From contig JBJMSU010000215.1 of the NCBI GenBank assembly GCA_045801465.1, positions 1-43,220 on the forward strand: a stretch of DNA of 43,220 nucleotides, in the 5' to 3' direction. Position 1 is the stretch's first letter. Every line of letters begins with the position of its first letter. This DNA comes from DATFWC01 sp045801465. GTDB lineage: Bacteria; Pseudomonadota; Alphaproteobacteria; Rhizobiales; Xanthobacteraceae. Both the position numbers and the translations under genes were made by a program. Below, piece by piece: positions 25,117 to 33,533 of this stretch. Under the pieces are notes generated by a model that did no database searches, was not told where the DNA came from, and worked only from the letters and a program-made list of their open reading frames with translations.

Positions 25117-26253
25117 ATGATCGTCCGCCATTTCCTTCAGTGGGTGCGCACTGCGGCAGCAGGGGAGCGCGCCGATGCAACGAGCGCGCTGGCGCGCGCG
25201 TTGCTGTATTCCGACCTTTCCGCCGATGACCGGATCGCCGCCGAAGGCGCCCTGGTCATGCTGCTCGACGATCCGTCGCCGCTGGTGCGCCGTGCCATGG
25301 CGGAGGCGCTTGCGGCGAGCCCGGACGCGCCGCCGTCCGTCATCATGGCGCTGGCCGCCGATCAGCCGCAGATCGCGAGCCTCGTGCTCGAGCGCTCGCC
25401 GCTTCTGCTCGATACCGATCTCGTCGACAGCGTCGGTTCCGGCGATACCGTCACTCAGTCGGCCATCGCGCGCCGACCCGACCTGCCGCGCTCGGTGGCG
25501 GCCGCCATCGCCGAAGTCGGGACAGCCGATGCCTGCCTGGCGCTGATGGACAACGACAGCGCCGAAATCGCTCCGTTCTCGCTCGATCGGATGGTGGAGC
25601 GACACGGCCATGTGGCGCCGATCCGCGAAGCCTTGTTGGCGCGCGACGACCTGCCCGTGTCGACGCGCCAGGCGATCCTGGTTCGGCTGGCGGAAACGCT
25701 GGCGGAATTCGTCACTGCCCGGGTGTGGCTCGAGGAGGGCCGTGCCCGCCGGATCACCAGGGAGGCGACCGAAAAAGCCACCGTCGCGCTCGCCGCCTCC
25801 TCGGCGACAAATGAGGTGCGTCCGCTGGTCGCCCACCTGCGCGAAAGCGGGCAGCTGAGCTCCGGCCTAATCTTGCGCGCGCTCTTGTCCGGCCATGTGC
25901 GACTGTTCGAAGAGGCGCTGGCCCAGCTCTCGGGGCTGCCGCTCTCCCGCGTCGCCGCCCTCGTTCATGACCGGCGCGGCGCCGCCTTCCAGGCGCTCTA
26001 TAGCAAGGCCGGCTTGCCGGCCTCGGCTTATTCGGCCTTCCGGGCGGCGCTCGACGCCATGCATGAGACGGGCTTCGACGGCGAGTTCGGCGGTGCGGCG
26101 CGGCTCAAGCGCCGCATGGTCGAGCGCGTACTAACCAACTGCCTGCGCGAAGACAGCGAGGAGATCGGACCGCTGCTGACCCTGCTGCGTCGCTTCGCAA
26201 CCGAAGCCACGCGTGACGAGGCGCGCCTGTTCTGCGAGGAGCTGGCGGCGTAA
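25117..26253 (+). CDS. DUF2336 domain protein
   Basis: The 378-residue soluble protein matches DUF2336 (PF10098), an alphaproteobacterial family of HEAT-like helical repeats. Visible repeats are DDPSPLVRRAMAEALAASPDAP, RRPDLPRSVAAAIAEVG and ARDDLPVSTRQAILVRL. The C-terminal half contains SGLILRALLSGHVRLFEEALAQLSGLP, also typical. Biochemical function is unknown for the family. It converges on the Hpt protein gene across a strong hairpin. Confidence 0.88.
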   Translation: MIVRHFLQWVRTAAAGERADATSALARALLYSDLSADDRIAAEGALVMLLDDPSPLVRRAMAEALAASPDAPPSVIMALAADQPQIASLVLERSPLLLDTDLVDSVGSGDTVTQSAIARRPDLPRSVAAAIAEVGTADACLALMDNDSAEIAPFSLDRMVERHGHVAPIREALLARDDLPVSTRQAILVRLAETLAEFVTARVWLEEGRARRITREATEKATVALAASSATNEVRPLVAHLRESGQLSSGLILRALLSGHVRLFEEALAQLSGLPLSRVAALVHDRRGAAFQALYSKAGLPASAYSAFRAALDAMHETGFDGEFGGAARLKRRMVERVLTNCLREDSEEIGPLLTLLRRFATEATRDEARLFCEELAA

Positions 26254-26273
26254 GGATCAGCGTTTAGCCAATG

Positions 26274-26306
26274 GCGAATGGCGAACGCTCGCCACTCGCC
26301 ATTCGC
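26274..26306. terminator. Bidirectional hairpin between convergent genes
   Basis: GCGAATGGCGA (26274-26284) and TCGCCATTCGC (26296-26306) form a perfect 11-base stem with an 11-base loop. It lies between the stops of the DUF2336 gene and the Hpt gene, so it probably stops transcription from both sides. No long T-run follows on either strand. Confidence 0.65.
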
Positions 26307-26903
26307 TCAAACAGGGTCATCCGGCATCAGAGGCGGAGCCAGGATGCCGTCCAGGTAGTCCGGCCGGTGGCGGTTTTCGTGGGCGAGATAGATGTCCGTC
26401 ACCTGGCGCAGGCGGGCGGCGAGCTTGGTCGCGGTCGTCTCGGCATCCTGCAGGCCGGCCTCGCGAATGATGGCGCGCACCGCGTCCACATGTTGCTCGA
26501 TCAGCGAGAGCGGCACGCGTGCCAGATCCGGTGAATGCTCGATCAAGCGACAGAGGCTGTCGGCCACGCGGCCCGCCACGGGAAAGCCGAACGTCGCGGC
26601 CTCGCCCTTGATGTCGTGGGCGGCGCGGAACAGTTCATCGCGCGTGGTCACGTTGATGCCCACCGTCGCGACCTTGCGCCGCGCCTGGTCGAGCCGTTCG
26701 CATTCCGCATCCATCCACGAGGAGAACTCGTTGGCGATCTCCGCCAGGGCCGCCTCGGCGCGGGCGACCGGATCGTCGGCGGCCGCATCCGCGTTGCCTG
26801 GCGTTGCCTTGGCGACCGCCTTCTTCAGCTTGTGCGGCGGCAGGATCACTTCGTGATCGGCATAGGTCGTGACCGCCGGTGTCTCGTTTTTTGCTTTTGC
26901 CAT
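26307..26903 (-). CDS. Hpt-domain phosphotransfer protein
   Basis: The 198-residue product contains one histidine phosphotransfer domain at about residues 50-135. The phosphorylated residue should be H96 in AAHDIKGEAATFGF, matching the HxxKG motif. There is no kinase or receiver domain. The N-terminal 45 residues are Lys/Ala-rich and low in complexity. A single-domain response regulator lies 22 bases upstream of its start codon (on the same strand), so the two likely form a phosphotransfer pair fed by a kinase encoded elsewhere. The signal and output are unknown. Confidence 0.88.
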   Translation of the reverse strand: MAKAKNETPAVTTYADHEVILPPHKLKKAVAKATPGNADAAADDPVARAEAALAEIANEFSSWMDAECERLDQARRKVATVGINVTTRDELFRAAHDIKGEAATFGFPVAGRVADSLCRLIEHSPDLARVPLSLIEQHVDAVRAIIREAGLQDAETTATKLAARLRQVTDIYLAHENRHRPDYLDGILAPPLMPDDPV

Positions 26904-26924
26904 GATGCCTTATCCTACGCGCCC

Positions 26925-27470
26925 TCAGACCGGGGCCTTCGCCTTTTCGAGCAAAGGCTGCTGCCGGATGACATCGGCCTTGCCGCCCTTGCGCCTCTCC
27001 GGGCCCGCATAGTTGGGATTGACGTTGCGTCGCCGGTCCGGGCCGAAATAGCTTTTCGTCCGGATGAAGGGACGCGGATTGGCGACGACATTGAGAATGC
27101 GCTGATACAGCGCCTTCGCCGAGATCGGCTTGGCCAGGAATTCGGTGATGCCAACATCGCGCGCCGCAATGACGCGCTTCTTCTCGGAGTGACCCGTCAG
27201 CATGATGATCGGAACATAAGGGTTGGCGTTCGCTCCCGGCTGGCGAATCATCTGGGTCAGCTCGAGCCCGTCGAAGATCGGCATGGCCCAGTCGGTGATG
27301 ACGATATCGGGCATATAGTGCGTGAAGGCTTCCAGCCCGGCCGCGCCATCCTCCGCCTCGTAGACTTCCCGCGTCCCGAATCCATGCAGCAGCGTGCGCA
27401 GGATGCGGCGCATATGGGCGTTGTCATCGATGACGAGAAAACGCAGCCGGTTGAAATCAATGCGGATCAT
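26925..27470 (-). CDS. Single-domain response regulator with basic tail
   Basis: The 181-residue product has an N-terminal receiver domain (residues 8-130): acidic pair D15/D16, phospho-acceptor D60 in VITDWAMP, and the conserved lysine in FLAKPIS. The remaining 50 residues lack a DNA-binding fold and carry Arg-rich motifs (GPDRRRN and GPERRKGG), which recur in Rhizobiales regulators of this type. It may act as a CheY-like switch binding a partner protein. The ATG at 27470 is preferred over TTG 27482. It heads an operon with the Hpt gene. Confidence 0.9.
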   Translation of the reverse strand: MIRIDFNRLRFLVIDDNAHMRRILRTLLHGFGTREVYEAEDGAAGLEAFTHYMPDIVITDWAMPIFDGLELTQMIRQPGANANPYVPIIMLTGHSEKKRVIAARDVGITEFLAKPISAKALYQRILNVVANPRPFIRTKSYFGPDRRRNVNPNYAGPERRKGGKADVIRQQPLLEKAKAPV

Positions 27471-27718
27471 GACGTGACTCAACGGGCGCCGCAGGCAGGC
27501 GGCGCCCGCAATCGTTCACCGCGACGTTAAACAGGCGCCGTTAAGGAAGGGTTAGCCTTGTCCCGCCACGCGCGTGCAGACCTGCTGCGCGCCAACATTT
27601 GGTATCGCCCCACCGCTGTCGTAGCGCGCCGACGTGGGCCGCCGCTGCGCGGCTTTGCTCGATCGCGCGGGTTTCTGCTAACCGTTCCGTCAGGGAAGTC
27701 ACAGCGAAGCGGGACAGC

Positions 27719-28894
27719 ATGCAACGGAGCACGGACCGGATTCTGACCACCCATGTCGGCAGCCTCATTCGGCCGCCCGAGCTGCAGGAGTTCCTGCGCG
27801 CCAAGCAGGCCGGCAAGCCGTTGGACGAGAAAGCCTATGCGGCTTGCTTGAGCCGGTCGGTGGCGGCAATCGTCCGGCAACAGGGAGAGGTCGGGATCGA
27901 CGTCGTCAGCGACGGAGAATTCGGCAAGTCGATCAGCTGGTCGCAATACGTGCTCGAGCGCCTGAGCGGTTTCGAGCGTCGCCCGATCGCGAGCGGCGCC
28001 AATCCGTTCAAACGCGGCGCCGATCGCGAGCGGTTTTCCGAGTTCTACGCCGAGCTCGACGCGCGCGAGGGCGTTGCCACCACCGCTGAATCGGTATGCG
28101 TCGGCCCGATCGCCTATGCCAATCCGGGCGAGCTGCAACGGGACATCGCCAACTTCAAAGCAGCGCTGCAACAGGCGAGGGTGACGGAAGCGTTCCTGCC
28201 GGTGGCGGCGCCGGCGAGCGTCGTCCCGGATCGCCGCAACGAGTACTATGGCAATGACGAGGAGTGCCTGGTGGCGATCGCCGAGGCGATGCGTACCGAG
28301 TACAGGATGATCGTCGATGCGGGATTCCTGGTGCAGCTCGACGATGCGCGCACCGCAGTGACCTACGATCGCATGGTCCCGCCGGCGAGCTTCCAGGACT
28401 ATCGCAATTGGGTCGCCCGCCACGTGGAGATCCTCAATCATGCGATCGAAGGTATCCCGCAGGACCGGATCCGCTATCACGTGTGCTGGGGGAGCTGGCC
28501 CGGGCCGCACGTGACCGACGTGCCGCTCAAGGATATCGTCGACCTGATCCTGCGGCTCAAGGTCGGCGCATTCGTGATCGAGGGCGCCAATCCGCGCCAC
28601 GAGCACGAATGGCGGGTCTGGGAGCAGGTGAAGCTGCCGGCCGGCACCGTGCTGATCCCGGGCGTCATCAGCCATGCCACCAATGTCGTCGAGCACCCCG
28701 AACTCGTGGCCGAACGCATCGTCCGCCTGGCGCGGCTCATCGGGCGCGAGAACGTGATCGCCGGCACCGATTGTGGATTCGCCCAGGGGCCGTTCCATCG
28801 CCGTGTCCACCCCTCCATCATGTGGGCGAAGTTCGAGGCGCTGGTGCACGGCGCGCGGCTCGCCAGCCAGGAGCTGTGGCGCAAGGCGGCGTGA
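27719..28894 (+). CDS. MetE-like (cobalamin-independent) methyltransferase family protein
   Basis: The 391-residue product corresponds to the C-terminal catalytic barrel of cobalamin-independent methionine synthase, without the N-terminal half of full MetE. Zinc ligands are visible as H254 and C256 in YHVCWGS and C352 in GTDCGF. The start ILTTHVGSLIRPPEL and the VSDGEFGK block are typical. Stand-alone members transfer methyl groups between small thiols or corrinoids, or act in degradation routes; the true substrate here is unknown and methionine synthesis is not certain. The ATG at 27719 follows a weak ribosome-binding site. Confidence 0.88.
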   Translation: MQRSTDRILTTHVGSLIRPPELQEFLRAKQAGKPLDEKAYAACLSRSVAAIVRQQGEVGIDVVSDGEFGKSISWSQYVLERLSGFERRPIASGANPFKRGADRERFSEFYAELDAREGVATTAESVCVGPIAYANPGELQRDIANFKAALQQARVTEAFLPVAAPASVVPDRRNEYYGNDEECLVAIAEAMRTEYRMIVDAGFLVQLDDARTAVTYDRMVPPASFQDYRNWVARHVEILNHAIEGIPQDRIRYHVCWGSWPGPHVTDVPLKDIVDLILRLKVGAFVIEGANPRHEHEWRVWEQVKLPAGTVLIPGVISHATNVVEHPELVAERIVRLARLIGRENVIAGTDCGFAQGPFHRRVHPSIMWAKFEALVHGARLASQELWRKAA

Positions 28895-28945
28895 GCGTCG
28901 CTGGGTGAGGGCCAGGCTCTGTATTTGACGTCGGTCCTTTTGATC

Positions 28946-29078
28946 GTCATCCCGGGCGAGCGCCAAAGGCGCGAGACCCGGGACCCGTGATCCCTGTCTC
29001 GTCATTTTTCTGATGCCGGGGTACGTGGGTCCCGGATCGGCTCCCCTCGTATCAAGTCCGGGGGCGTCCGGGATGACA
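28946..29078. repeat. Long inverted repeat (GTCATCCCGGG type)
   Basis: GTCATCCCGGG at 28946-28956 is matched in reverse by GTCCGGGATGAC at 29067-29078. Internal CCCGGG and GGACCC/GGGTCCC blocks form smaller stems. It fills most of the gap between the MetE-like gene and the exported hydrolase. Elements of this type are scattered in many Rhizobiales genomes. Confidence 0.7.
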
Positions 29079-29260
29079 GTCGGTGGGAAGAGAGCCGCCT
29101 GCCGCGGTGTTTTCGTGTGAGCCGGTGACGTCGCGCCGGCAATCGGTCTGAATTTCTATCGTACTGCTTCACGCCTCGGTGAATGCGCCGATTTACCTGA
29201 CAAGTCGGCCCAGGACGGACTACGATGCCCCGTGGAGAAGACCCAAGGGAGGACATCCAT

Positions 29261-30799
29261 ATGAAATGGACATTTCTAACCGCTGCCGGGGTGGTTGCCG
29301 TGCTCAGCGGAGCGCCGGCGCTGGCGCAAAATCCCAGTGAGCTCGTCAGCCAAGCCGTGGCTGCGCAAGGCGGCGCCGACGCGTTGCGTGCATTCAAGGC
29401 CGCCATCATCAAGGGCGACGCCAAGCATTGGGAGCCCGGACAGTCATTCAAGGCGGGCGGCGAGGCGAAATTCCTCGGCGATTCCGCCTTCACCATGACG
29501 GCCGACGGCGTGAACCGGACCGTGCGCATCGACTGGGATCGCGACATGAAATACCCGGCGGTCGAGCGCATGAAGTACAGCGAGATCATCACGCCCACCT
29601 ATGGGGTGGTGACCAACGACAAGGGCAGCCAGCCGATGTCCGGCATTCGGCTCGCCTCGCAATTGCGCGAGTTCGGGCGGCAGACGCCGGCGTTGCTGCT
29701 ACGGGCGATGGAAAGCCCGCAGAACGTGGCGGCGATCGAGAATCAGAAGGTCGGCGAGCGGACGTTGCCGGCGGTGGCGTTCACCAGCGACGGCACGAAA
29801 TACATCATCGCATTCGATCCCGCGACCAAGCTGCCGGCGGCCGTTCGCACCCGCGACGACGATCACATCTACGGCGACTCGAACTACGACATGATCCTGT
29901 CCGACTGGAAAGACACCGCCGGCATCAAGCTCGCGCATTCGTATTCGTTCCAGCTCAACGGGACCGAGACGCAGCGCATCGTCTACAAGGAGGTGACGGC
30001 GAATCCGACCATTGCGCCGGACACGTTCGCGGTGAGCGACGAGGTGAAGGCGAAGGCGAAGACCGCGGCGTCGGATGCTCCCTATCAATGGGTGCTGCGG
30101 CGCATCTTCCTGGGCCGCTTCCTCGACAGCGACCAGGTGATGGTCCCGGTCGGCGGCAGCCTCAAGCTTTCCGAGCTGTCACCGAACGTGCAGCAGGTCG
30201 TCGGCGGCGGCGCCAACAATCTCATCGTTGCCATGAAGGACGGCATCGTGGTGTTCGACGCGCCCATCAGCGATATCCAGTCGCGCTGGGTGATCGACGC
30301 CGCCAAGGCCAAGTACCCGGGCAAGCCGATCAAGCACCTGGTGCTGACCCACCATCACATGGACCACACCGGCGGCATGCGCGCCTATGTGGCCGAGGGT
30401 GCGACCGTGATCGTGCCGGATCAGGTCAAGGCGTATTTCGAAGAGGTCGCCAAGGCCCCGCATACGGTCGCGCCCGATACGCTCGCGCGGCAGGCCAAGC
30501 CGGCGAACCTCGTTGGCGTCACCGACCAGATGTCGCTCAAGGACGATACCGTCGAGATCAACCTGCACAACATCCCGAACCCGCATTCCGATGGCATGAT
30601 CATCGGCCATGTGGTGAAGGACAACATCGTGTGGGTAACGGACATCTGGTCACCTGGGCGTGACGCCAACCGCACGCCGGGCGTGCTGGCGGTGGGCGAG
30701 GCGGTGAAGAAGCTCGGCATCAAGGACGCGACTTTTGCCGGCGGTCACGGCTCGACCGCCAAGCAGGAGGTGCTCGAGCGCATCGTGGCGCAGAACTAG
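29261..30799 (+). CDS. Exported metallo-beta-lactamase-fold hydrolase
   Basis: The 512-residue product has a signal peptide (FLTAAGVVAVLSGAPALAQ), an N-terminal domain of about 260 residues, and a C-terminal metallo-beta-lactamase domain. The metal-binding motif is HHHMDHTGG (H364, H366, D368, H369), followed by NPHSDGMI and the terminal GGHGS. The N-terminal part resembles a lipoprotein-like beta domain. It should act in the periplasm; the substrate is unknown. The ATG at 29261 is chosen for the AAGGGAGG box and the signal peptide start; an upstream start at 29225 is rejected. Confidence 0.9.
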   Translation: MKWTFLTAAGVVAVLSGAPALAQNPSELVSQAVAAQGGADALRAFKAAIIKGDAKHWEPGQSFKAGGEAKFLGDSAFTMTADGVNRTVRIDWDRDMKYPAVERMKYSEIITPTYGVVTNDKGSQPMSGIRLASQLREFGRQTPALLLRAMESPQNVAAIENQKVGERTLPAVAFTSDGTKYIIAFDPATKLPAAVRTRDDDHIYGDSNYDMILSDWKDTAGIKLAHSYSFQLNGTETQRIVYKEVTANPTIAPDTFAVSDEVKAKAKTAASDAPYQWVLRRIFLGRFLDSDQVMVPVGGSLKLSELSPNVQQVVGGGANNLIVAMKDGIVVFDAPISDIQSRWVIDAAKAKYPGKPIKHLVLTHHHMDHTGGMRAYVAEGATVIVPDQVKAYFEEVAKAPHTVAPDTLARQAKPANLVGVTDQMSLKDDTVEINLHNIPNPHSDGMIIGHVVKDNIVWVTDIWSPGRDANRTPGVLAVGEAVKKLGIKDATFAGGHGSTAKQEVLERIVAQN

Positions 30800-30875
30800 A
30801 CAGTCGTGCTGAAACTGCGTGTTGCGGCGTCCGGCGCGAGCCGGACGCTGCTTTGCGTTCGAGCGTGCGCCCCGA

Positions 30876-31658
30876 TCAATACCCGAACTGCTCGCGCAGG
30901 ATGCGCTCGTCCAGGCTGTGGCCGGGATCGAACAGCATGTGCATGGAGATGGCGCGGTCCATCATGATATCGACGACGCGCACGTCGCGCACCTCATCAT
31001 GATCGGCAACCGCGGCGACCGGCCGCTTCTCGTGTTCCAGGACCTCGATGGTCACGCGCGCCGTGTCGGGCAGGAGCGCGCCGCGCCAGCGCCGCGGCCG
31101 GAACGGGCTGATCGGCGTCAGCGCCAGGAGCGGCGCACGGATCGGGATGATCGGGCCCTGGACCGACAGATTGTACGCCGTCGAGCCTGCCGGCGTCGCC
31201 ACCAGCACGCCGTCGGCCGAGAGCTCGGCGAGCCGCTCCTTGCCGTCGATCAGGATGCGCAGCTTCGCCAGCTGATAGATCTGGCGGAACAGCGATACCT
31301 CGTTGATGGCATGATGCTCATAGGTCCGCCCTGCGGCGTCGCTGGCGCGCATCAGCAGCGGGTGGATCACCGTCATCTGCGCCGCGTTCAGCCGCTCGAT
31401 GAAATTGTCCTCGGCGAAGTCGTTCATCAGGAAACCGACCGTGCCGCGGTGCATGCCGTAGATCGGCTTGCCGGAATGCATGAACCCGTGCAGGGTCTGC
31501 AGCATCAGCCCGTCGCCGCCGAGGGCGACGATCGCGTCGGCCCTATCGGGATCGGCATTGCCATAACGGCCGGCGAGCCGTTCGCGCGCCTCCTGCGCCT
31601 CCGGGATCGGACTCGCCACGAAGGCGATCCGCTTATAAGGCTGGGCCGGAGGGCTCAT
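30876..31658 (-). CDS. nadK: NAD kinase
   Basis: The 260-residue enzyme phosphorylates NAD to NADP. The GGDG motif (VALGGDGLML) binds phosphate, the NE motif appears as AINEVSLFR, and the conserved GVLVATPAGSTAYNLSVQGPI loop is intact. This is the compact form usual in alphaproteobacteria. I place the start at MSPPAQPYKR (31658); an in-frame start at 31703 would add unrelated residues. It is divergent from cutA, with 56 bases between starts. Confidence 0.96.
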   Translation of the reverse strand: MSPPAQPYKRIAFVASPIPEAQEARERLAGRYGNADPDRADAIVALGGDGLMLQTLHGFMHSGKPIYGMHRGTVGFLMNDFAEDNFIERLNAAQMTVIHPLLMRASDAAGRTYEHHAINEVSLFRQIYQLAKLRILIDGKERLAELSADGVLVATPAGSTAYNLSVQGPIIPIRAPLLALTPISPFRPRRWRGALLPDTARVTIEVLEHEKRPVAAVADHDEVRDVRVVDIMMDRAISMHMLFDPGHSLDERILREQFGY

Positions 31659-31714
31659 GCTTAGGTTCGCGACCGGCGGCCGCGCTCGATGAAGCCGCCT
31701 CAAGGGGATCGGGG

Positions 31715-32047
31715 ATGGAGCGCGCAGTTTTCGTCTATACGACTTATCCTTCGATTGTCGAGGCGGAGGAGGCGGGCCGGGCTATCGTCGCGCGCCGGCT
31801 CGCGGCTTGCGTCAACATCCTGCCGGGCATGATCTCGCACTACTGGTGGCAAGGGACGCTGGAACGCGGCGAGGAGGTGGTCATGATCATCAAGACCCGC
31901 GCCTCGCTGGCCGAAGCCGTGCGCCAGGCCGTCAAGGAGAGGCATTCCTATACGACGCCGGCGATCCTGGTGATCCCGCTCGAAAGCGTCGATCAGGCCT
32001 ACCTCGGTTGGATCCTGGGCGAGACGGAGCCGGCGACTGAGGCGTGA
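31715..32047 (+). CDS. cutA: Divalent-cation tolerance protein CutA
   Basis: The 110-residue product is a complete CutA1 trimer subunit: VYTTYPSIVEAEEAGRAIVARRLAACVNILPG at the N-terminus, YWWQGTLERGEEVVMIIKT, and the family hallmark HSYTTPAILVIPL. CutA is linked to copper tolerance in E. coli, but its real role is unclear. A GGGG-rich ribosome-binding site precedes the ATG. It is followed by a palindromic repeat. Confidence 0.96.
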   Translation: MERAVFVYTTYPSIVEAEEAGRAIVARRLAACVNILPGMISHYWWQGTLERGEEVVMIIKTRASLAEAVRQAVKERHSYTTPAILVIPLESVDQAYLGWILGETEPATEA

Positions 32048-32078
32048 GGGTTGGCATCAAGCATGCGCAGCCGTTCTT

Positions 32079-32180
32079 CCTCACCCTGAAAGGAGCCCGC
32101 GAGGCGGGCGTCTCGAAGGGCGAGGCCCGGTCCGCCCCATCCTTCGAGACGGCTGCTTCGCAGCCTCCTCAGGATGAGGG
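32079..32180. repeat. Imperfect palindrome of CTCATCCTGAGGAG type
   Basis: The left arm has CTCACCCTG and GTCTCGAAGG; the right arm has CCTTCGAGAC and CTCAGGATGAG. Two small hairpins (GCCCGC/GCGGGC and GGCTG/CAGCC) sit within the arms. It lies between cutA and a convergent TPR gene and is of a type common in Bradyrhizobium-like genomes. Confidence 0.75.
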
Positions 32181-32240
32181 CGGAATAGGCTCGGCAAATA
32201 GCTTCACAAGCTCTCAGCGGAGGTGAGGTGCCGGATATGG

Positions 32241-32807
32241 CTAATACGTCATCGTGCCTTCGATGACGCCCTTGAGCTTGATATATTCGTCGCAATCCGT
32301 GTTGCCGCAGATGAGGCGGACCTTTTCCAGGTAATCCTGCGCCATCAACTTGTTGCCCTGCTCGGCATGCCACATGCCGTAGTACGACCAGGTGCGTACG
32401 TGGTTCGGGTCGGCGGCCAGCGCCTTCTCGTACCAGAACTTGGAGTCTTCATAGCGGCCAAGCTTGCGGCTGGCATAGCCGATGAAATTAGCGATCTCAG
32501 CATTGTCGTCGTCGCCGATCGCATGCATGGCGGTGATGCCGGCTTCGTACTGGCCGTCCATGATGAGCGCGCGGGCGTGCTGATATTTCTCGCGCAGCTG
32601 CTGCAGGTCGCCCTGGTTCTGTTTCTTTTTCTTCTGCGTGCCCTGCTTGGCCTTTTGACCCTGGTCGCTTTTCTGACCTGAAGACGTGGTCGGCGGATAC
32701 GCCGTTGAACCGCCTTCGGCGGCGCCGACCGGGCCGGCCGAAATGGCAAACCCAAGTAGCGCAACAGCCGCAACGATACCGATGCGGTGAGATCGATGGA
32801 TGATCAT
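32241..32807 (-). CDS. Exported TPR protein
   Basis: The 188-residue product has a signal peptide (IVAAVALLGFAISAGPVGAAE), a Lys/Gln-rich linker (QKSDQGQKAKQG, KKKKQNQ) at about 44-65, and two or three tetratricopeptide repeats in residues 68-165 (YQHARALIMDGQYEAGITAMHAI, NFIGYASRKLGRYEDSKFWYEKAL, GMWHAEQGNKLMAQDYLEKV). Such small periplasmic TPR proteins bind partner proteins; the partner is unknown. A GGGAGA box precedes the ATG. Confidence 0.88.
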   Translation of the reverse strand: MIIHRSHRIGIVAAVALLGFAISAGPVGAAEGGSTAYPPTTSSGQKSDQGQKAKQGTQKKKKQNQGDLQQLREKYQHARALIMDGQYEAGITAMHAIGDDDNAEIANFIGYASRKLGRYEDSKFWYEKALAADPNHVRTWSYYGMWHAEQGNKLMAQDYLEKVRLICGNTDCDEYIKLKGVIEGTMTY

Positions 32808-33100
32808 TGCACCCGTCTCCCTTAATTTTGGCCGAAGTCGATCGGCGCACGCATGCTTCGCGCTGGTAAAACCCCGGAGCGCAACCCCTCATTCCATACC
32901 ACGATCCTGGCGCGAGGGCCACGCCGTGTCGCGTTGCTGACGCAGACGTGAACAAAGACACAACCGCGGCGTCATCGGACCTTCATCTAGCTGAACGGCC
33001 GCCGCGGCCGCCCTTCACAGCGAGTTCAGCGTCGTTCGGGCACACTTAAGCGCACGATCGGCGAGACCGATCCATCAGACCCCTCGAAAGGACAAACAAG

Positions 33101-33409
33101 ATGTTGAACAAGATCGCTGCAGCCCTGGTTGCGGCAAGCATGCTGACCGCTCCGCTCCTCGTTGCCGGGACTACTGCCGCTACGGCCGCCACGACCGAAA
33201 CCGCGAAGACGGCCAAGCCCGGAATCAGCACGGTCAAGAAGCATCGCAAGCACGTGCGCCATGTCCGGCACAGAAACGCGAAGTACGCGAAGGTCGCGCG
33301 GCACGGCAAATTCATGCATGCGAAGGCGAGAGCCGGCCGGCATCACGTGAAGCACGTCAAGCAACCCGTCCAGCAAGGCAGGAAGAGCAACAAGGCACCC
33401 GCGAGCTGA
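33101..33409 (+). CDS. Small exported His/Lys/Arg-rich protein
   Basis: The 102-residue product starts with a signal peptide (AAALVAASMLTAPLLVAGTTA), then a Thr/Ala-rich stretch, and ends with about 60 strongly basic residues rich in His, Lys and Arg with repeating (H/K)(H/R)VRH-like units. A metal-binding or envelope/nucleic-acid-binding role can be imagined, but no activity is shown. An AAAGGA box precedes the ATG. The gene stands alone and converges on the TonB receptor. Confidence 0.78.
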   Translation: MLNKIAAALVAASMLTAPLLVAGTTAATAATTETAKTAKPGISTVKKHRKHVRHVRHRNAKYAKVARHGKFMHAKARAGRHHVKHVKQPVQQGRKSNKAPAS

Positions 33410-33479
33410 GCGGTCGCGACGTCACCTCCACGACCCGGCCCCGCGTACCGATCATGTTCCCCCGGCCGGGTTGACGGCG

Positions 33480-33503
33480 GAGGCCGGCCGCAAGGTCGGC
33501 CTC
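33480..33503. terminator. Hairpin between convergent genes
   Basis: GAGGCCG (33480-33486) and CGGCCTC (33497-33503) form a 7-base stem with a 10-base loop. It lies between the His-rich gene and the TonB receptor gene, which converge. No T-run is present, so efficiency is uncertain. Confidence 0.45.
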
Positions 33504-33533
33504 TCACGCTTGAACATGCTGCTTTGTCGTCGC

